Assembly (NCBI RefSeq): GCF_016901835.1
Contig: NZ_JACJKX010000002.1
Span: 124,001-188,000, forward strand
DNA length: 64,000 bases
Direction: 5' to 3'
From: Parasutterella secunda
Lineage (GTDB): Bacteria > Pseudomonadota > Gammaproteobacteria > Burkholderiales > Burkholderiaceae_F
The stretch's first letter is position 1, and each line of letters begins with the position of its first letter. The notes under the pieces were generated by a model that saw only the letters and a program-made list of their open reading frames with translations, had not been told where the DNA came from and did no database searches. The translations under genes and the position numbers were made by a program. Positions 8,720-17,895 of the stretch are shown here, in pieces.

Positions 8720-8986
8720 TTAACGGCGACGATTGGCACCGGCTGCGGGAGCAGCAGCGGGGCGACCTTCAATGTGACGGAAGGTAATGCGACCCTTCGT
8801 TAAATCGTAGGGAGACAATTCCAAAGAAACTTTGTCTCCGGCCAAAATGCGGATATGGTGCTTGCGCATCTTGCCATTGGTGTAAGCAACCAATTCATGA
8901 CCATTGTCAAGTTTTACACGGTAACGGGCATCGGGCAACACTTCCAGCACGACACCACTCATTTCGATCAGATCTTCTTTTGCCAT
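8720..8986 (-). CDS. infA: Translation initiation factor IF-1
   Basis: An 88-residue OB-fold (S1-like) protein that binds the ribosomal A site during initiation. [20 protein letters not shown], the [23 protein letters not shown] core and the [18 protein letters not shown] end match IF-1 throughout. The C-terminus carries an extra tail rich in Ala/Pro and ending in three arginines, as seen in a class of betaproteobacterial IF-1 proteins that often exist as a second copy besides the one in the ribosomal-protein operon. Whether a second infA exists cannot be told from this window. Confidence 0.95.
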   Translation of the reverse strand: MAKEDLIEMSGVVLEVLPDARYRVKLDNGHELVAYTNGKMRKHHIRILAGDKVSLELSPYDLTKGRITFRHIEGRPAAAPAAGANRRR

Positions 8987-9206
8987 AATTCCTTGCGTCT
9001 TCTAGGTTGACGCGTAAAAAAATAAAAAACGAAAGTTCGTTTTGATAAAAAATTTGTTTTGAAAACAAAAGCGAAGCGCATTTTAATGCAAAATGCGATC
9101 TCATGCGAGAGGCTTTGTCACTATTTTTTCAGAAAAAACAAACGGTTCACTGTACGTCAGCAATTTTTTTCTTTTTCGTCCATAATTGTCAGTCCGACAA
9201 GTTCAC

Positions 9207-9575
9207 GGGGGCGACCTGGTTTCGACAGGGGTCACGAAGTGGCTTGGTGCATGCCAAGGTCCAGTCACCTTGTAAATCCGCTGGAAACAAAATAAACGCC
9301 AACAATAAGCGTTTCGCTCTCGCCGCTTAATCTAGGCGAGGACCACACCGGTTTGCCTCTAGACCGGGCCGGTTCGCCGGCAGTGGTTTCATATCATACA
9401 GGCTGGATGTTCCCGAGGACGCTGCGGGAGTATCGAGACTTTAGAGCGTCTGGTTTCGTCAGAGCCTGCTAAAGGGCGTAAAGCGGAATAAGATTTTTTA
9501 AATGTTTTAGCTAAGCATGTAGATCCAGCTATGGACGATTTCTGGACGCGGGTTCAATTCCCGCCGCCTCCACCA
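9207..9575 (+). ncRNA. ssrA: Transfer-messenger RNA (tmRNA)
   Basis: The 5' end GGGGGCGACCTGGTTTCGAC and the 3' end CGCCTCCACCA form the tRNA-like acceptor (7 bp with one G-U), and the T arm GCGGG/CCCGC encloses TTCAATT. The tag reading frame resumes at GCC 9298 and gives ANNKRFALAA, stopping at TAA 9328-9330. The intervening sequence holds several GC-rich hairpins typical of the pseudoknot region. One-piece tmRNA with encoded CCA. It rescues stalled ribosomes with SmpB (not in this window). Confidence 0.97.
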
Positions 9576-9886
9576 TTGACAAATCTCATTCTTTCCAAAT
9601 AAGTCTGACAATCTCTTATTTTTCAAATGGTTAACTGAACCATTTATTTTCGAGTAACCCTCTTAAACTCCATCAGACCCCTTTTTCTTTGATTGGCAAG
9701 ATGATGGACAAAAGCAACAGATTATTCATTTGTTTTTTCTTCTGTACTCGCAAATACTACGAAACCGCAAGAGGGTGGATCCTAGAAATTGATCTGCTTT
9801 CTGTAGCTAAAACCACTTAATTTATTTTTGCTTTTTGGTCTATCAAGCAATTACTCTTAATCTGGTCTGATTTCTAGAAAAGCAAT
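9576..9886. other. 311-base spacer after ssrA with no gene seen
   Basis: I find no open reading frame with a ribosome site and no recognisable RNA. It contains one strong hairpin near ssrA (see terminator 9625-9650) and otherwise AT-rich sequence leading to the DMT transporter start. No integrase, attachment-site duplicate or ssrA 3' fragment is visible, although tmRNA genes are frequent integration targets. Confidence 0.5.
9625..9650 (+). terminator. Likely ssrA terminator
   Basis: Perfect 8-base arms (AAATGGTT 9625-9632, AACCATTT 9638-9645) with a 5-base loop, followed by ATTTT. It lies 50 bases after the tmRNA 3' end. AT-rich, so weaker than most in this window. Confidence 0.5.
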
Positions 9887-10735
9887 ATGCCTCAGTATCT
9901 TCTTGCAATGACTATCTTCGGGACAATAGGCCTGTTCGTCAAATTTATCGACTTGCCTTCCACAGTCATTGCGCTATCCCGCGGTGCTTTGGGAACTCTG
10001 TTCTTATTATTGGTATTAGCCGCTTTAAAAAAGCCCATTAATTTTGCGACCATAAGGGGCAATTTCAGACACTTGGTCATTGCCGGTGTTGCGCTGGGAC
10101 TAAACTGGATTTTTTTATTTGAGGCGTACCGATTAACCAGTGTGGCCACGGCAACGCTTGCCTATTACATGGCCCCGATCATTTTGATTCTGCTCTCCCC
10201 TGTTGTTCTTCGTGAACGCGTTCCCTTGCCAAAATGGATTTGTGTCGGTTGTGCACTTTTGGGCATGTCACTTATTTCCGGCATTTGGGAAAACTCTCAA
10301 AACATCGCCATAGAAGGTATTTCTATGGGACTGATTGCCGCTTGCTTCTACGCAGGAGTCGTCATTAACAACAAATTTTTAAAGGACCTCGATCCTTACG
10401 ACTCAACCATCGTACAGTTGACTGTAGCGGCCGTTGTGCTTTTGCCATATGTAGTCTTAACGGTTGATTTTGGTACCTTAAGCTTGGACACTACAACGAT
10501 AGGCCTAACCTTGGCAGTGGGAATTTTGCACACAGGCATTGCCTATTGGCTATATTTTTCCGCTCTGCCCAAACTTGAAGCCGCCCGCATTGCCATTTTT
10601 TCCTATATTGATCCGGCCGTTGCGATTCTTCTTTCGGTTTTCGTTCTGATGGAGCCAATAACGACTGCGGGGGTTGCCGGCGCGATCCTGATCCTGGGAG
10701 CGGCCCTTGCCTCCGAGTTTGTCGGAAAAAAGTGA
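9887..10735 (+). CDS. EamA/DMT superfamily transporter
   Basis: A 282-residue inner-membrane protein with about ten helices arranged as two EamA repeats (about 5-135 and 145-280). Family features include an RGALGTL segment in the first repeat and the closing AYWLYFSALPKLEAARIAI and YIDPAVAILLSV stretches in the second. DMT exporters of this kind move amino acids, nucleosides or related metabolites; the substrate cannot be read from sequence. Ribosome site weak. It converges on the PLP C-S lyase gene with only 70 bases between them. Confidence 0.85.
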   Translation: MPQYLLAMTIFGTIGLFVKFIDLPSTVIALSRGALGTLFLLLVLAALKKPINFATIRGNFRHLVIAGVALGLNWIFLFEAYRLTSVATATLAYYMAPIILILLSPVVLRERVPLPKWICVGCALLGMSLISGIWENSQNIAIEGISMGLIAACFYAGVVINNKFLKDLDPYDSTIVQLTVAAVVLLPYVVLTVDFGTLSLDTTTIGLTLAVGILHTGIAYWLYFSALPKLEAARIAIFSYIDPAVAILLSVFVLMEPITTAGVAGAILILGAALASEFVGKK

Positions 10736-10805
10736 CAATGAGATCCTCTTGCCATTCTTTTAAGACCAGATTTACGCCTCATCCACCGGCACTAATCAGT
10801 CGGGT

Positions 10806-11978
10806 TTAGCGGATACGGAGTTTTTCAAACGCCTGTCTCAAGTCGTCAATGAGATCATCAGGATTTTCTAAGCCTACTGCGATTCGAACCATTCGTTCAA
10901 AAGGCACAGGCGTTTGATTTCTTGTCCCATAGCTTTGAATTAAAAGACTTTCGTAGCCACCCCAAGAATAGCCTCGGCCAAAAATCTTTAACGCGTCAAT
11001 CATGGGAGCCAGTTGATTGGCGTACTGCTCTTTAAAGACCACACCGAATAAAGACGTTGCACCTTTGAAATCTCGTTTCCAAATCGGATACGAGGGGTCG
11101 GTAGGCAGAGCCGGCCACAGAACTCGTTCAACTTCATCTCGTGTCAGCAACCAATCGACAATTTTCTTTGCACTTTCCGTTGAGGCTTTGACTCGAACGC
11201 CCATCGAGTGCAGGCCACGGTAAGCGAGATAGATATCATCACAACCGGTTGTTTGACCGGTCTGCACAATTGTACGATAAGCTCGCGGCCAGGTTTCTTC
11301 GTTGCAGATCACCACGCCCATGGTGAGATCAGAGTGACCGCCGATGTATTTCGTTGCAGCATGAATAACGACATCCACACCAACCTCTAACGGTTTAAAG
11401 TAAAGCGGAGTTGCCCAGGTGTTATCAATGACACTGATCACATGATGCTCCCTGCAGGCTTTAGCGATCGCAGGAACATCAGGCATTTCAAAAGAATGTG
11501 ATCCCGGTGTTTCCATCATTAACAAAGTTGTATTGGGTTTGAAGTAGGAAGCAATATTTTCTGCAACAGAAGGCGGGAAAAATTCCACCTCCACTCCCAT
11601 TCGCTTCAAAATTTCTTCAGCGAATTCTCTTGTCGGTCCATAGATCGTATCGATAAAAAGTGCATGATCGCCTGACTTCAGAAAAGCCAAAAGAGGAATT
11701 GTGCAGGCAGCCAATCCTGAAGGGAATGCCCAGGCACCCTTAGCTTTAGGTCCCTCAAGTGCACACAAGGCTTTATAGAAAGCGTGGTGAGTGGGAGAAC
11801 CATAAGTTCCGTACGGAATCTTATCTTCAATCATGTCACGCTCGTGCATTGCACGATTGAGCATATCTTCTGCCGATTTGTGCAGAACAGTCGAGGCTCG
11901 AATGACCGGTGGATTAACGAAATCGTAATCGTCTGAAATGTGTCGACCGGCATGAACCAGTAAAGTTTCCTCACGCAT
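10806..11978 (-). CDS. metC: Cystathionine beta-lyase-type PLP enzyme
   Basis: A 390-residue PLP-dependent enzyme of the Cys/Met metabolism family, which cleaves cystathionine or cysteine to give homocysteine or sulfide, pyruvate and ammonia. The Schiff-base lysine lies in ATKYIGGHSD. The cofactor motifs YGTYGSPTHHAF and VIDNTWATPLYFKP are present, and the C-terminal SWGGYESLL is of the MetC type rather than the cystathionine gamma-synthase type. The start at 11978 (MREETLLVHAG) is colinear with the family. A longer version from 12011 adds eleven residues and cannot be excluded. Divergent from the radical SAM gene at 12156. Confidence 0.88.
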   Translation of the reverse strand: MREETLLVHAGRHISDDYDFVNPPVIRASTVLHKSAEDMLNRAMHERDMIEDKIPYGTYGSPTHHAFYKALCALEGPKAKGAWAFPSGLAACTIPLLAFLKSGDHALFIDTIYGPTREFAEEILKRMGVEVEFFPPSVAENIASYFKPNTTLLMMETPGSHSFEMPDVPAIAKACREHHVISVIDNTWATPLYFKPLEVGVDVVIHAATKYIGGHSDLTMGVVICNEETWPRAYRTIVQTGQTTGCDDIYLAYRGLHSMGVRVKASTESAKKIVDWLLTRDEVERVLWPALPTDPSYPIWKRDFKGATSLFGVVFKEQYANQLAPMIDALKIFGRGYSWGGYESLLIQSYGTRNQTPVPFERMVRIAVGLENPDDLIDDLRQAFEKLRIR

Positions 11979-12155
11979 AGCGAAATCCCAAAACTTTAGA
12001 AACCGAATCATTTTCCATCATAACCTAAACCGTACTTAAGAGTTTTCTTTTTCTTGCATTATCAACGGTGACACTCCGATCAGCCTTTTTAGAAAATACA
12101 GACGGATATTTCAGGAATAGAATGCTGGAGAAAAAACGTTAATTATTGTCTGAAC

Positions 12156-13064
12156 ATGATCTGTAACCTTTGTCCACGTCGCTGCAATACCGACCGTTCC
12201 ACGCCCCAAGGATTGAAACGAAGCATTTGTCATGCAAGCGACGATGTTGAAGTCGCTCTTGTGAGTCTGCATACATGGGAGGAGCCCATTCTTGAGGCTA
12301 AGAATGGAGCCGGCACAATCTTTTTTTCGCATTGCAATCTTCGATGCTGTTTCTGCCAAAACCATGAAATCAGCACTGAAGGGCACGGACTTAAAATTTC
12401 AACAAAGCGGTTAGCAGACATTTTTCTCGAAGAGGCTCAAAGAGGGGCTTGCTGTATTGAACTCGTCACGCCCGGTCACTACACACGCCAAATACGTGAG
12501 GCTCTGCTTGACGCTAAGGGTAGGGGGCTCAAACTTCCTGTTGTTTACAATTCAAATGCCTATGAACTGCCTGAAACACTTCGTATGCTTTCGGGCCTTG
12601 TTGATATTTTTCTTCCCGACCTGAAATATTTCGACAATCGACTGGGGGAAAAATATTCAGGAGTTTCCAAATACTTCGACTATGCTTCCGAAGCAATCCG
12701 CACAATGTTTGACATGGTGGGGCCCTGTGAGCTTGATGAGGCCGGACTTCTTCGCCGGGGACTCATCATCAGACACCTCGTATTACCCTGGCAGTGGCGC
12801 GACAGTTGCCGCTGTTTAGACTGGATTCATGAGACCTTTGACGATCAGGTCTATGTTTCCATCATGAATCAATACATGCCTCTTTTTAAAGCCTGCAGAC
12901 ACCCGGAAATCAATCGACCGCTCACAACTCTTGAATATCAAAAAGTTGTTCGTCACGCGCGGGAGATCGGGATTACAAAGGGGTTCATACAGGTAGGACG
13001 CACAGACAGTGCGAAATTCATTCCACACTTTAATGAAGAACACGTTCTTGCTGAAAATACCTGA
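12156..13064 (+). CDS. PflX-like radical SAM protein
   Basis: A 302-residue radical SAM protein. The SAM cluster motif is CNLRCCFC (C60, C64, C67; CX3CX2C). An extra N-terminal cysteine group (CNLCPRRC, residues 3-10, and C25) could hold a second Fe-S site. The rest matches the uncharacterised PflX/YgiQ-neighbour type of 'pyruvate formate-lyase activating' homologues (VTPGHYTRQI, VYNSNAYE, DIFLPDLKYFD). True PflA activates pyruvate formate-lyase by making a glycyl radical. This family lacks a proven substrate, and no glycyl-radical enzyme is nearby. No good ribosome site is visible before the ATG, but the Cys motif at residue 3 fixes the start. Confidence 0.85.
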   Translation: MICNLCPRRCNTDRSTPQGLKRSICHASDDVEVALVSLHTWEEPILEAKNGAGTIFFSHCNLRCCFCQNHEISTEGHGLKISTKRLADIFLEEAQRGACCIELVTPGHYTRQIREALLDAKGRGLKLPVVYNSNAYELPETLRMLSGLVDIFLPDLKYFDNRLGEKYSGVSKYFDYASEAIRTMFDMVGPCELDEAGLLRRGLIIRHLVLPWQWRDSCRCLDWIHETFDDQVYVSIMNQYMPLFKACRHPEINRPLTTLEYQKVVRHAREIGITKGFIQVGRTDSAKFIPHFNEEHVLAENT

Positions 13065-13072
13065 TAACGACA

Positions 13073-13107
13073 ATCTCCGATAGAGGCAATTTTTCTCTAC
13101 CGGAGAT
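13073..13107. terminator. Hairpin between converging pflX-like gene and brnQ
   Basis: ATCTCCG (13073-13079) pairs with CGGAGAT (13101-13107), with an inner AGAG/CTCT pair. It lies between two converging genes. No long T run on either strand, so it is a modest terminator candidate. Confidence 0.45.
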
Positions 13108-13127
13108 AAGTCTCATCAGTACATGCT

Positions 13128-14459
13128 TCAATTAGCTTTTGCCGGTACCAATTTCATCCAAAGCAAACCCAAGATATAACCGACTAAAGCAAACCAAATC
13201 CAACTCAATCCCAAAGTATGCATCGGGACATAGTTGACGAGGAAATTTTCCAAAGCTTCAAACTTAATGTTGGCTGTTTCCAACCCACTGATTAAAGCCA
13301 TCACAAAGGTAAAGGCCACAGTAAAGGCGTAGACACATTGCCGACCGTTAAAGAACTTATGTGTGAAAAGCAACACAATCAGCACAACAGCCAACGGGTA
13401 AATAAACATCAAAACCGGAACAGTCGAGGTAATGATTGTTTGTAACCCGAACATGCCCACGAGGAAAGAGACGATCGAGAAAACAGAAACCCAATAAATG
13501 TAGGTAAAGCGACCGGTAAGCTTTAAGAAGTAGGCTGCGCAACATGTAATCAAACCGATAGCGGTAGACAAACAGGCCAACAACACAATGACAGCCAAAA
13601 TGACCGCACCGGCATTACCGAACAAAATCTTGGCTGACTCTGCAAGAACAGGAGCACCGGTTGACTGCATGCCGATTGCCGGAACACTCTCTGCACCGAT
13701 CTTGGCAATAAAAATATAAATAAAGGCCAACAAAGCCACCGCCACGATACCGGACTTATAGACCTGTTTAGTAATCTCTGCAGGATCTGTCAAACCGCAA
13801 TCTTCACGAACGACATTAATCACCAACGTTGCAAATACGAATGCAGCAATGGCATCGAGTGTGTTATAGCCATCTAAAACCCCCTGAACAGCAGCTACCA
13901 TCGGAGTGGCGTACGCTTTAGTCGGAGCTTGAGCCTCGCCCAGCGGCGAAACAAACGATTGGACAATCAACAAAACAATGGTGAGCACCAGTGCCGGTGT
14001 GAGCAATTTACCGATACGATCGACCAACTTTTGAGGCGAAGCTGACAGCCAAAAAGAAATAAGGAAGAAGACTGCCAAGAAAATCGGCAAACCGATGCTC
14101 AAACTTTCAGGCGATAAAAAGGGACTCACTGCAATTTCAAAAGCGACCGTCCCTGTACGCGGAATAGCAAAACACGGACCGATGGCCAAATAAGCCACAA
14201 TCGTAAAAAACAATCCGTAGAGGGGATGCGCGCGGCCCGCAGCCTCTTGCAAATCACTGCAGCCTGAGTAGCCCATGGCCATCACACTCAAAAGCGGCAT
14301 ACCGACGCCCGTAATACAAAAACCGATCAAAGCGTACCAAACGTTAACTCCGGCATTCTGCCCCATTGAGGCCGGGAAAATCAGATTCCCGGCTCCAAAG
14401 AAAAGAGCAAAAAGCATTAAACCGATGGGGATATATCTCGTTGCAACTTTTTTATCCAT
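13128..14459 (-). CDS. brnQ: Branched-chain amino acid:cation symporter
   Basis: A 443-residue LIVCS family transporter with about twelve membrane helices. Family stretches include the N-terminal GLMLFALFFGAGNLIFPA, the ITGVGMPLLSVMAMGY segment, and DGYNTLDAIAAFVFATLVIN. It imports leucine, isoleucine and valine with Na+ or H+. Full length. The upstream spacer (14460-14730) is shared with the divergent DUF362 gene. Fits an organism that lives on amino acids and peptides. Confidence 0.93.
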   Translation of the reverse strand: MDKKVATRYIPIGLMLFALFFGAGNLIFPASMGQNAGVNVWYALIGFCITGVGMPLLSVMAMGYSGCSDLQEAAGRAHPLYGLFFTIVAYLAIGPCFAIPRTGTVAFEIAVSPFLSPESLSIGLPIFLAVFFLISFWLSASPQKLVDRIGKLLTPALVLTIVLLIVQSFVSPLGEAQAPTKAYATPMVAAVQGVLDGYNTLDAIAAFVFATLVINVVREDCGLTDPAEITKQVYKSGIVAVALLAFIYIFIAKIGAESVPAIGMQSTGAPVLAESAKILFGNAGAVILAVIVLLACLSTAIGLITCCAAYFLKLTGRFTYIYWVSVFSIVSFLVGMFGLQTIITSTVPVLMFIYPLAVVLIVLLFTHKFFNGRQCVYAFTVAFTFVMALISGLETANIKFEALENFLVNYVPMHTLGLSWIWFALVGYILGLLWMKLVPAKAN

Positions 14460-14730
14460 GTTTTTCTCTCTTTTATTTCATCGTGTTCTTTAATTGTATG
14501 AAGGATATGAATCTTGCCTATAAGTGAAAAAGCGTAGAAACATCATTTCTTTAAAGTGAAATAAGCTCTTCTCTTTAGGTAGTTACTATGATTTTCTGGC
14601 GAGTGAGCAGTTATTACCTGGAGAGAACCATCAACAGAAGTGGGCAATTTTGGGAAGGATTTTGAGCAAGGCAGGCAAAACAAAAATTGATAAAATTTTT
14701 TCGGTCAAACCTTTTTTAAGGGGATCAGTC

Positions 14731-15762
14731 ATGTCTGAATACAAATGCTCTCGCGGTGCTTTTTTAAAGACCATGGGAGGAGTGATGTCGGCTGCGGTTT
14801 TGAGCTCCTTATCCGGAATCGCTTCCGCACAAACTCAGGCTCCTGTCGTCGGCACTAAAAAAGTTACCTCTGACTTTAAGGGCGAAAAAGCCAAAGTGTT
14901 TTTCACCCGCCACATTGATGCCGAGCACCTCAAAAAGCTCTACGCACTGATTAACGATGAAGTTAAAGGCAAGGTTGCCATTAAGCTTCACACCGGTGAA
15001 CAACACGGTCCCAACATTTTGCCTCGTGAAATGGTTAAAGACTTCCAACAAACCATTCCTAACAGCACGATTGTTGAAACCAATACGCTGTATCACGGTG
15101 ACCGCGACACGACCGAAAAGCACCGCAAAACACTTGAAGTCAACGGATGGACCTTTTGCCCGGTTGACATCATGGACGAAGACGGTACGGTTATGCTCCC
15201 CGTCAAGGGCGGCAAACACTTTAAAGAAGTCTCCATGGGCAAGAACATCGTCAATTACGATTCCATGGTGGTTCTCACCCACTTCAAAGGCCACGCAATG
15301 GGCGGCTTCGGTGGTTCAATGAAAAACATTGCCATCGGTTGCGCTGACGGCAAAATCGGCAAAGCTCAGGTACACGCCGTCAAAGATGTGAATGCACCTT
15401 GGGATCAATGGCCGGGTAAAGAAACATTGATGGAAACAATGGCCGAATCTGCCAAAGCCGTTTGCGATCATTTCGGCAAGCACATTGTCTTTATCAATGT
15501 GATGCGCCGTATGTCCGTTGACTGCGACTGCGCAGGGTTGGCTGCTGCCGAACCCACCATTCCGGATATCGGCATGGTTGCCTCAACCGATGTTTTGGCG
15601 ATTGACCAGGCTTGCGTGGATCTGGTGTACTCCTTGGGTAAAGACAAGAACCATGACTTGGTTGAACGTATCGAGTCACGCCACGGGTTGCATCAACTGA
15701 CCGCCATGCGCGAATTGGGCATGGGTAAAGCCAACTACGAACTCGTTGACATTGATGTCTAG
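14731..15762 (+). CDS. Exported DUF362 domain protein
   Basis: A 343-residue protein with an N-terminal export signal (about 1-34, ending GIASA-Q) followed by one DUF362 domain. The start at 14731 is chosen for its AGGGGATC ribosome site and because it begins the signal directly; an upstream in-frame start adds 27 unlikely residues. The signal contains SRGAFLK, a Tat-like motif with the second arginine replaced by glycine, so Tat or Sec export are both possible. Family stretches: VLTHFKGHAMGGFGGSMKN, GCADGKIGK, and a late DCDCAGL. The ferredoxin-like extension that often accompanies DUF362 is missing. The domain's reaction is not known. A strong terminator follows. Confidence 0.82.
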   Translation: MSEYKCSRGAFLKTMGGVMSAAVLSSLSGIASAQTQAPVVGTKKVTSDFKGEKAKVFFTRHIDAEHLKKLYALINDEVKGKVAIKLHTGEQHGPNILPREMVKDFQQTIPNSTIVETNTLYHGDRDTTEKHRKTLEVNGWTFCPVDIMDEDGTVMLPVKGGKHFKEVSMGKNIVNYDSMVVLTHFKGHAMGGFGGSMKNIAIGCADGKIGKAQVHAVKDVNAPWDQWPGKETLMETMAESAKAVCDHFGKHIVFINVMRRMSVDCDCAGLAAAEPTIPDIGMVASTDVLAIDQACVDLVYSLGKDKNHDLVERIESRHGLHQLTAMRELGMGKANYELVDIDV

Positions 15763-15786
15763 AGTACTGAACTTCTAATACGTTGA

Positions 15787-15815
15787 GGGCAAGGATTTTT
15801 TCCTTGCCCTTTTTT
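15787..15815 (+). terminator. Rho-independent terminator of the DUF362 gene
   Basis: GGGCAAGGA (15787-15795) pairs with TCCTTGCCC (15801-15809) around a 5-base T loop and is followed by six Ts on the plus strand. Confidence 0.9.
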
Positions 15816-15820
15816 GTTAT

Positions 15821-16609
15821 CTACCAACCGTAGAACTCTTTGACCGTTTTCCAAGCGACCGTCTGCAGATGCTTAATATCGGCTTCTTTGAGCGGTTTTT
15901 CGCAGCCGCCCTGATACTTCAACCCTTCAGGACTCTTTTTGAAAAGCACCGAATACATCATGGCGCCATAAAGATAAGAGCCTGCTGCGCTCGGATGACT
16001 TTTATCCTCTTGGTGCATGATCAAATCCGGTCTGATCTTGAGGCTTTCAGCAAAAGCCAAACCGACAGGCAATACCATGATGTGATTGGCGTTAGCGGCT
16101 TTAATGGTTTCGTCGGCCAAGGCTCGCGTATCCTGAGGCTTATCCTGGCGAGCCCATGTAGCCACTAAAATGGGCACTGCACCGGCTTCACGAATGGTCT
16201 TGGCGTGCTCGGCCACGTATTTTTTAAACGTTGCCTGACGCTTGGCATTAATCGGCTCAGAGCTCTGTCCCTGTAAGAAAACCACATCAAACATGGGATG
16301 ACTCTTTGCATAAGGATCCATTTCCTTATCGGGCGTCAGATAGTCCTTGACGTTGTGGTAGGAAAGCATCGCTGAGCTCATCGTCAGGATTCTTGCCTTC
16401 CAAGGCTGCTTGGTTTCACGCGTCAAACCGCGCAGGTAACTGTGTACACCGCAGTTATAGAAAGAATAGGAGTTCCCGACAATAAGACCCGTTTTAGGAT
16501 TCGTGATTCCAAGGTCCGTAACTTCGGGCTTAACCGTATTTTCCAAGGCCTGAGCCGAAGTCATGGCAAAAACGGAACTGAGCAAAACAGCCGTTAATAT
16601 TTTCCTCAT
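15821..16609 (-). CDS. Secreted SGNH/GDSL-type hydrolase
   Basis: A 262-residue protein with a Sec signal peptide (about 1-21, TSAQA-L). The mature protein fits the SGNH hydrolase fold. Block I is GLIVGNSYS (nucleophile Ser in GNSYS), a DVVFLQGQSSEP strand corresponds to block III, and DKSHPSAAGSYL near the C-terminus supplies the Asp and His of block V. Such enzymes are esterases or acetylhydrolases acting on sugars, lipids or peptidoglycan; the substrate is not evident. Its ATG is 17 bases after the proA stop and has an AAGGAG site, so it very likely forms proB-proA-hydrolase. Its link with proline synthesis is unexplained. Confidence 0.8.
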   Translation of the reverse strand: MRKILTAVLLSSVFAMTSAQALENTVKPEVTDLGITNPKTGLIVGNSYSFYNCGVHSYLRGLTRETKQPWKARILTMSSAMLSYHNVKDYLTPDKEMDPYAKSHPMFDVVFLQGQSSEPINAKRQATFKKYVAEHAKTIREAGAVPILVATWARQDKPQDTRALADETIKAANANHIMVLPVGLAFAESLKIRPDLIMHQEDKSHPSAAGSYLYGAMMYSVLFKKSPEGLKYQGGCEKPLKEADIKHLQTVAWKTVKEFYGW

Positions 16610-16626
16610 TTTCTCTACTCCTTTTT

Positions 16627-17886
16627 CTAGCCTCTGATCTGGCCGTCACCGTTGACCAGATATTTGTATGAGGTCAGTTCCGGCAAGGCCATCGGTCCTC
16701 TGGCATGAAGCTTTTGGGTGCTGATGCCGATTTCTGCGCCGAAACCGAATTCGAATCCGTCGGTAAATCGGGTGGAAGCGTTCACGTAGACAACGGCAGC
16801 ATCGACTTCAGCCTGGAAACGTTTGGCGTTTTGCATATCACGCGTCACGATACATTCTGAGTGACGAGTACCGTATCGGGCGATATGACTGAGCGCTTCA
16901 TCAATACCGCTCACAATCTTAATCGACAGACGCAAATCACCGTATTCGGTTGCCCAATCCTCGTCGGTGGCCGGTTGTACTTTTTCGTCAAATTTCTGCG
17001 TTTTTTCACAACCGAAAATCGTCACACCGGCCTTAAAGAAATCGTCCAACATAGCCGGTAAGAAATTTTGCGCGACGTTTTCGTGAACCAAAAGGGTTTC
17101 CATCGCATTACAAACCGACGGGCGCTGCACCTTGGCGTTAATGGCAATCTTTCGAGCCATATCACAATCGGCCGTTTCATCGACAAACGTATGACAAACC
17201 CCCGCTCCCGTTTCGATCACAGGTACCGTGGCATTTTGAACAACCGCCTGAATCAGTCTGGCACTGCCACGAGGAATGACCACATCAACCAAACCGTTCA
17301 TGCGGATAAGCTCCGTGACGGCCTGTCGATCGGTCACATCAATAAACTGCACGGCACCGGCAGGCACCCCCTCTTTTTGTGCAGCTTCAGACAAAATTTT
17401 CGCAATCGTACGATTAGAGTGCAGTGCTTCACTGCCGCCTTTGAGCACCACAGTGTTGCCCGATTTCAGACATAAGCCGATAGCGTCGGCTGTCACATTG
17501 GGGCGAGCCTCATAGATAATCCCCACCACACCGATCGGCACACGCACCTTGGTGATGGTCAACCCATTAGGTAAAGTCGATCCACCGATTACCTCTCCCA
17601 CAGGATCTTTGAGCTGCGCGACTTGCCGCAATCCTTCTGCCATACCCGCAATTCGCTCGGGCGTCAAACGCAAACGATCCTGCATGGAGGTTTTCATCGC
17701 ATTGGCTTGCGCGCGTGCCATATCTTCTGCATTGGCCTGAAGGATTTCCTCAGCATGAGTCACTAAAGCTTGGGCCATCGCCAAAAGGGCTTTGTTTTTT
17801 TCTCCGGAGCGAAGAATACTCATGGCGACTGCTGCATCGTGTGCAGCTTGGGCTTTTTCCCTCACAAGGCTTTGTACATCAGGCAT
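16627..17886 (-). CDS. proA: Gamma-glutamyl phosphate reductase
   Basis: A 419-residue NADPH-dependent enzyme that reduces gamma-glutamyl phosphate to glutamate semialdehyde, step two of proline synthesis. It belongs to the aldehyde dehydrogenase superfamily. The catalytic cysteine lies in QRPSVCNAMETLL. Other signatures: GVVGIIYEARPNVTADA and, towards the end, VYVNASTRFTDGFEFGFGAE. Full length. It begins 9 bases after the proB stop. Confidence 0.97.
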   Translation of the reverse strand: MPDVQSLVREKAQAAHDAAVAMSILRSGEKNKALLAMAQALVTHAEEILQANAEDMARAQANAMKTSMQDRLRLTPERIAGMAEGLRQVAQLKDPVGEVIGGSTLPNGLTITKVRVPIGVVGIIYEARPNVTADAIGLCLKSGNTVVLKGGSEALHSNRTIAKILSEAAQKEGVPAGAVQFIDVTDRQAVTELIRMNGLVDVVIPRGSARLIQAVVQNATVPVIETGAGVCHTFVDETADCDMARKIAINAKVQRPSVCNAMETLLVHENVAQNFLPAMLDDFFKAGVTIFGCEKTQKFDEKVQPATDEDWATEYGDLRLSIKIVSGIDEALSHIARYGTRHSECIVTRDMQNAKRFQAEVDAAVVYVNASTRFTDGFEFGFGAEIGISTQKLHARGPMALPELTSYKYLVNGDGQIRG

Positions 17887-17895
17887 TCTTCTCTC

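Noticed and set aside
9207-9886. Integration site next to tmRNA
   Set aside because: No integrase, no duplicate of the tmRNA 3' end and no mobile genes follow. The downstream gene is an ordinary transporter.
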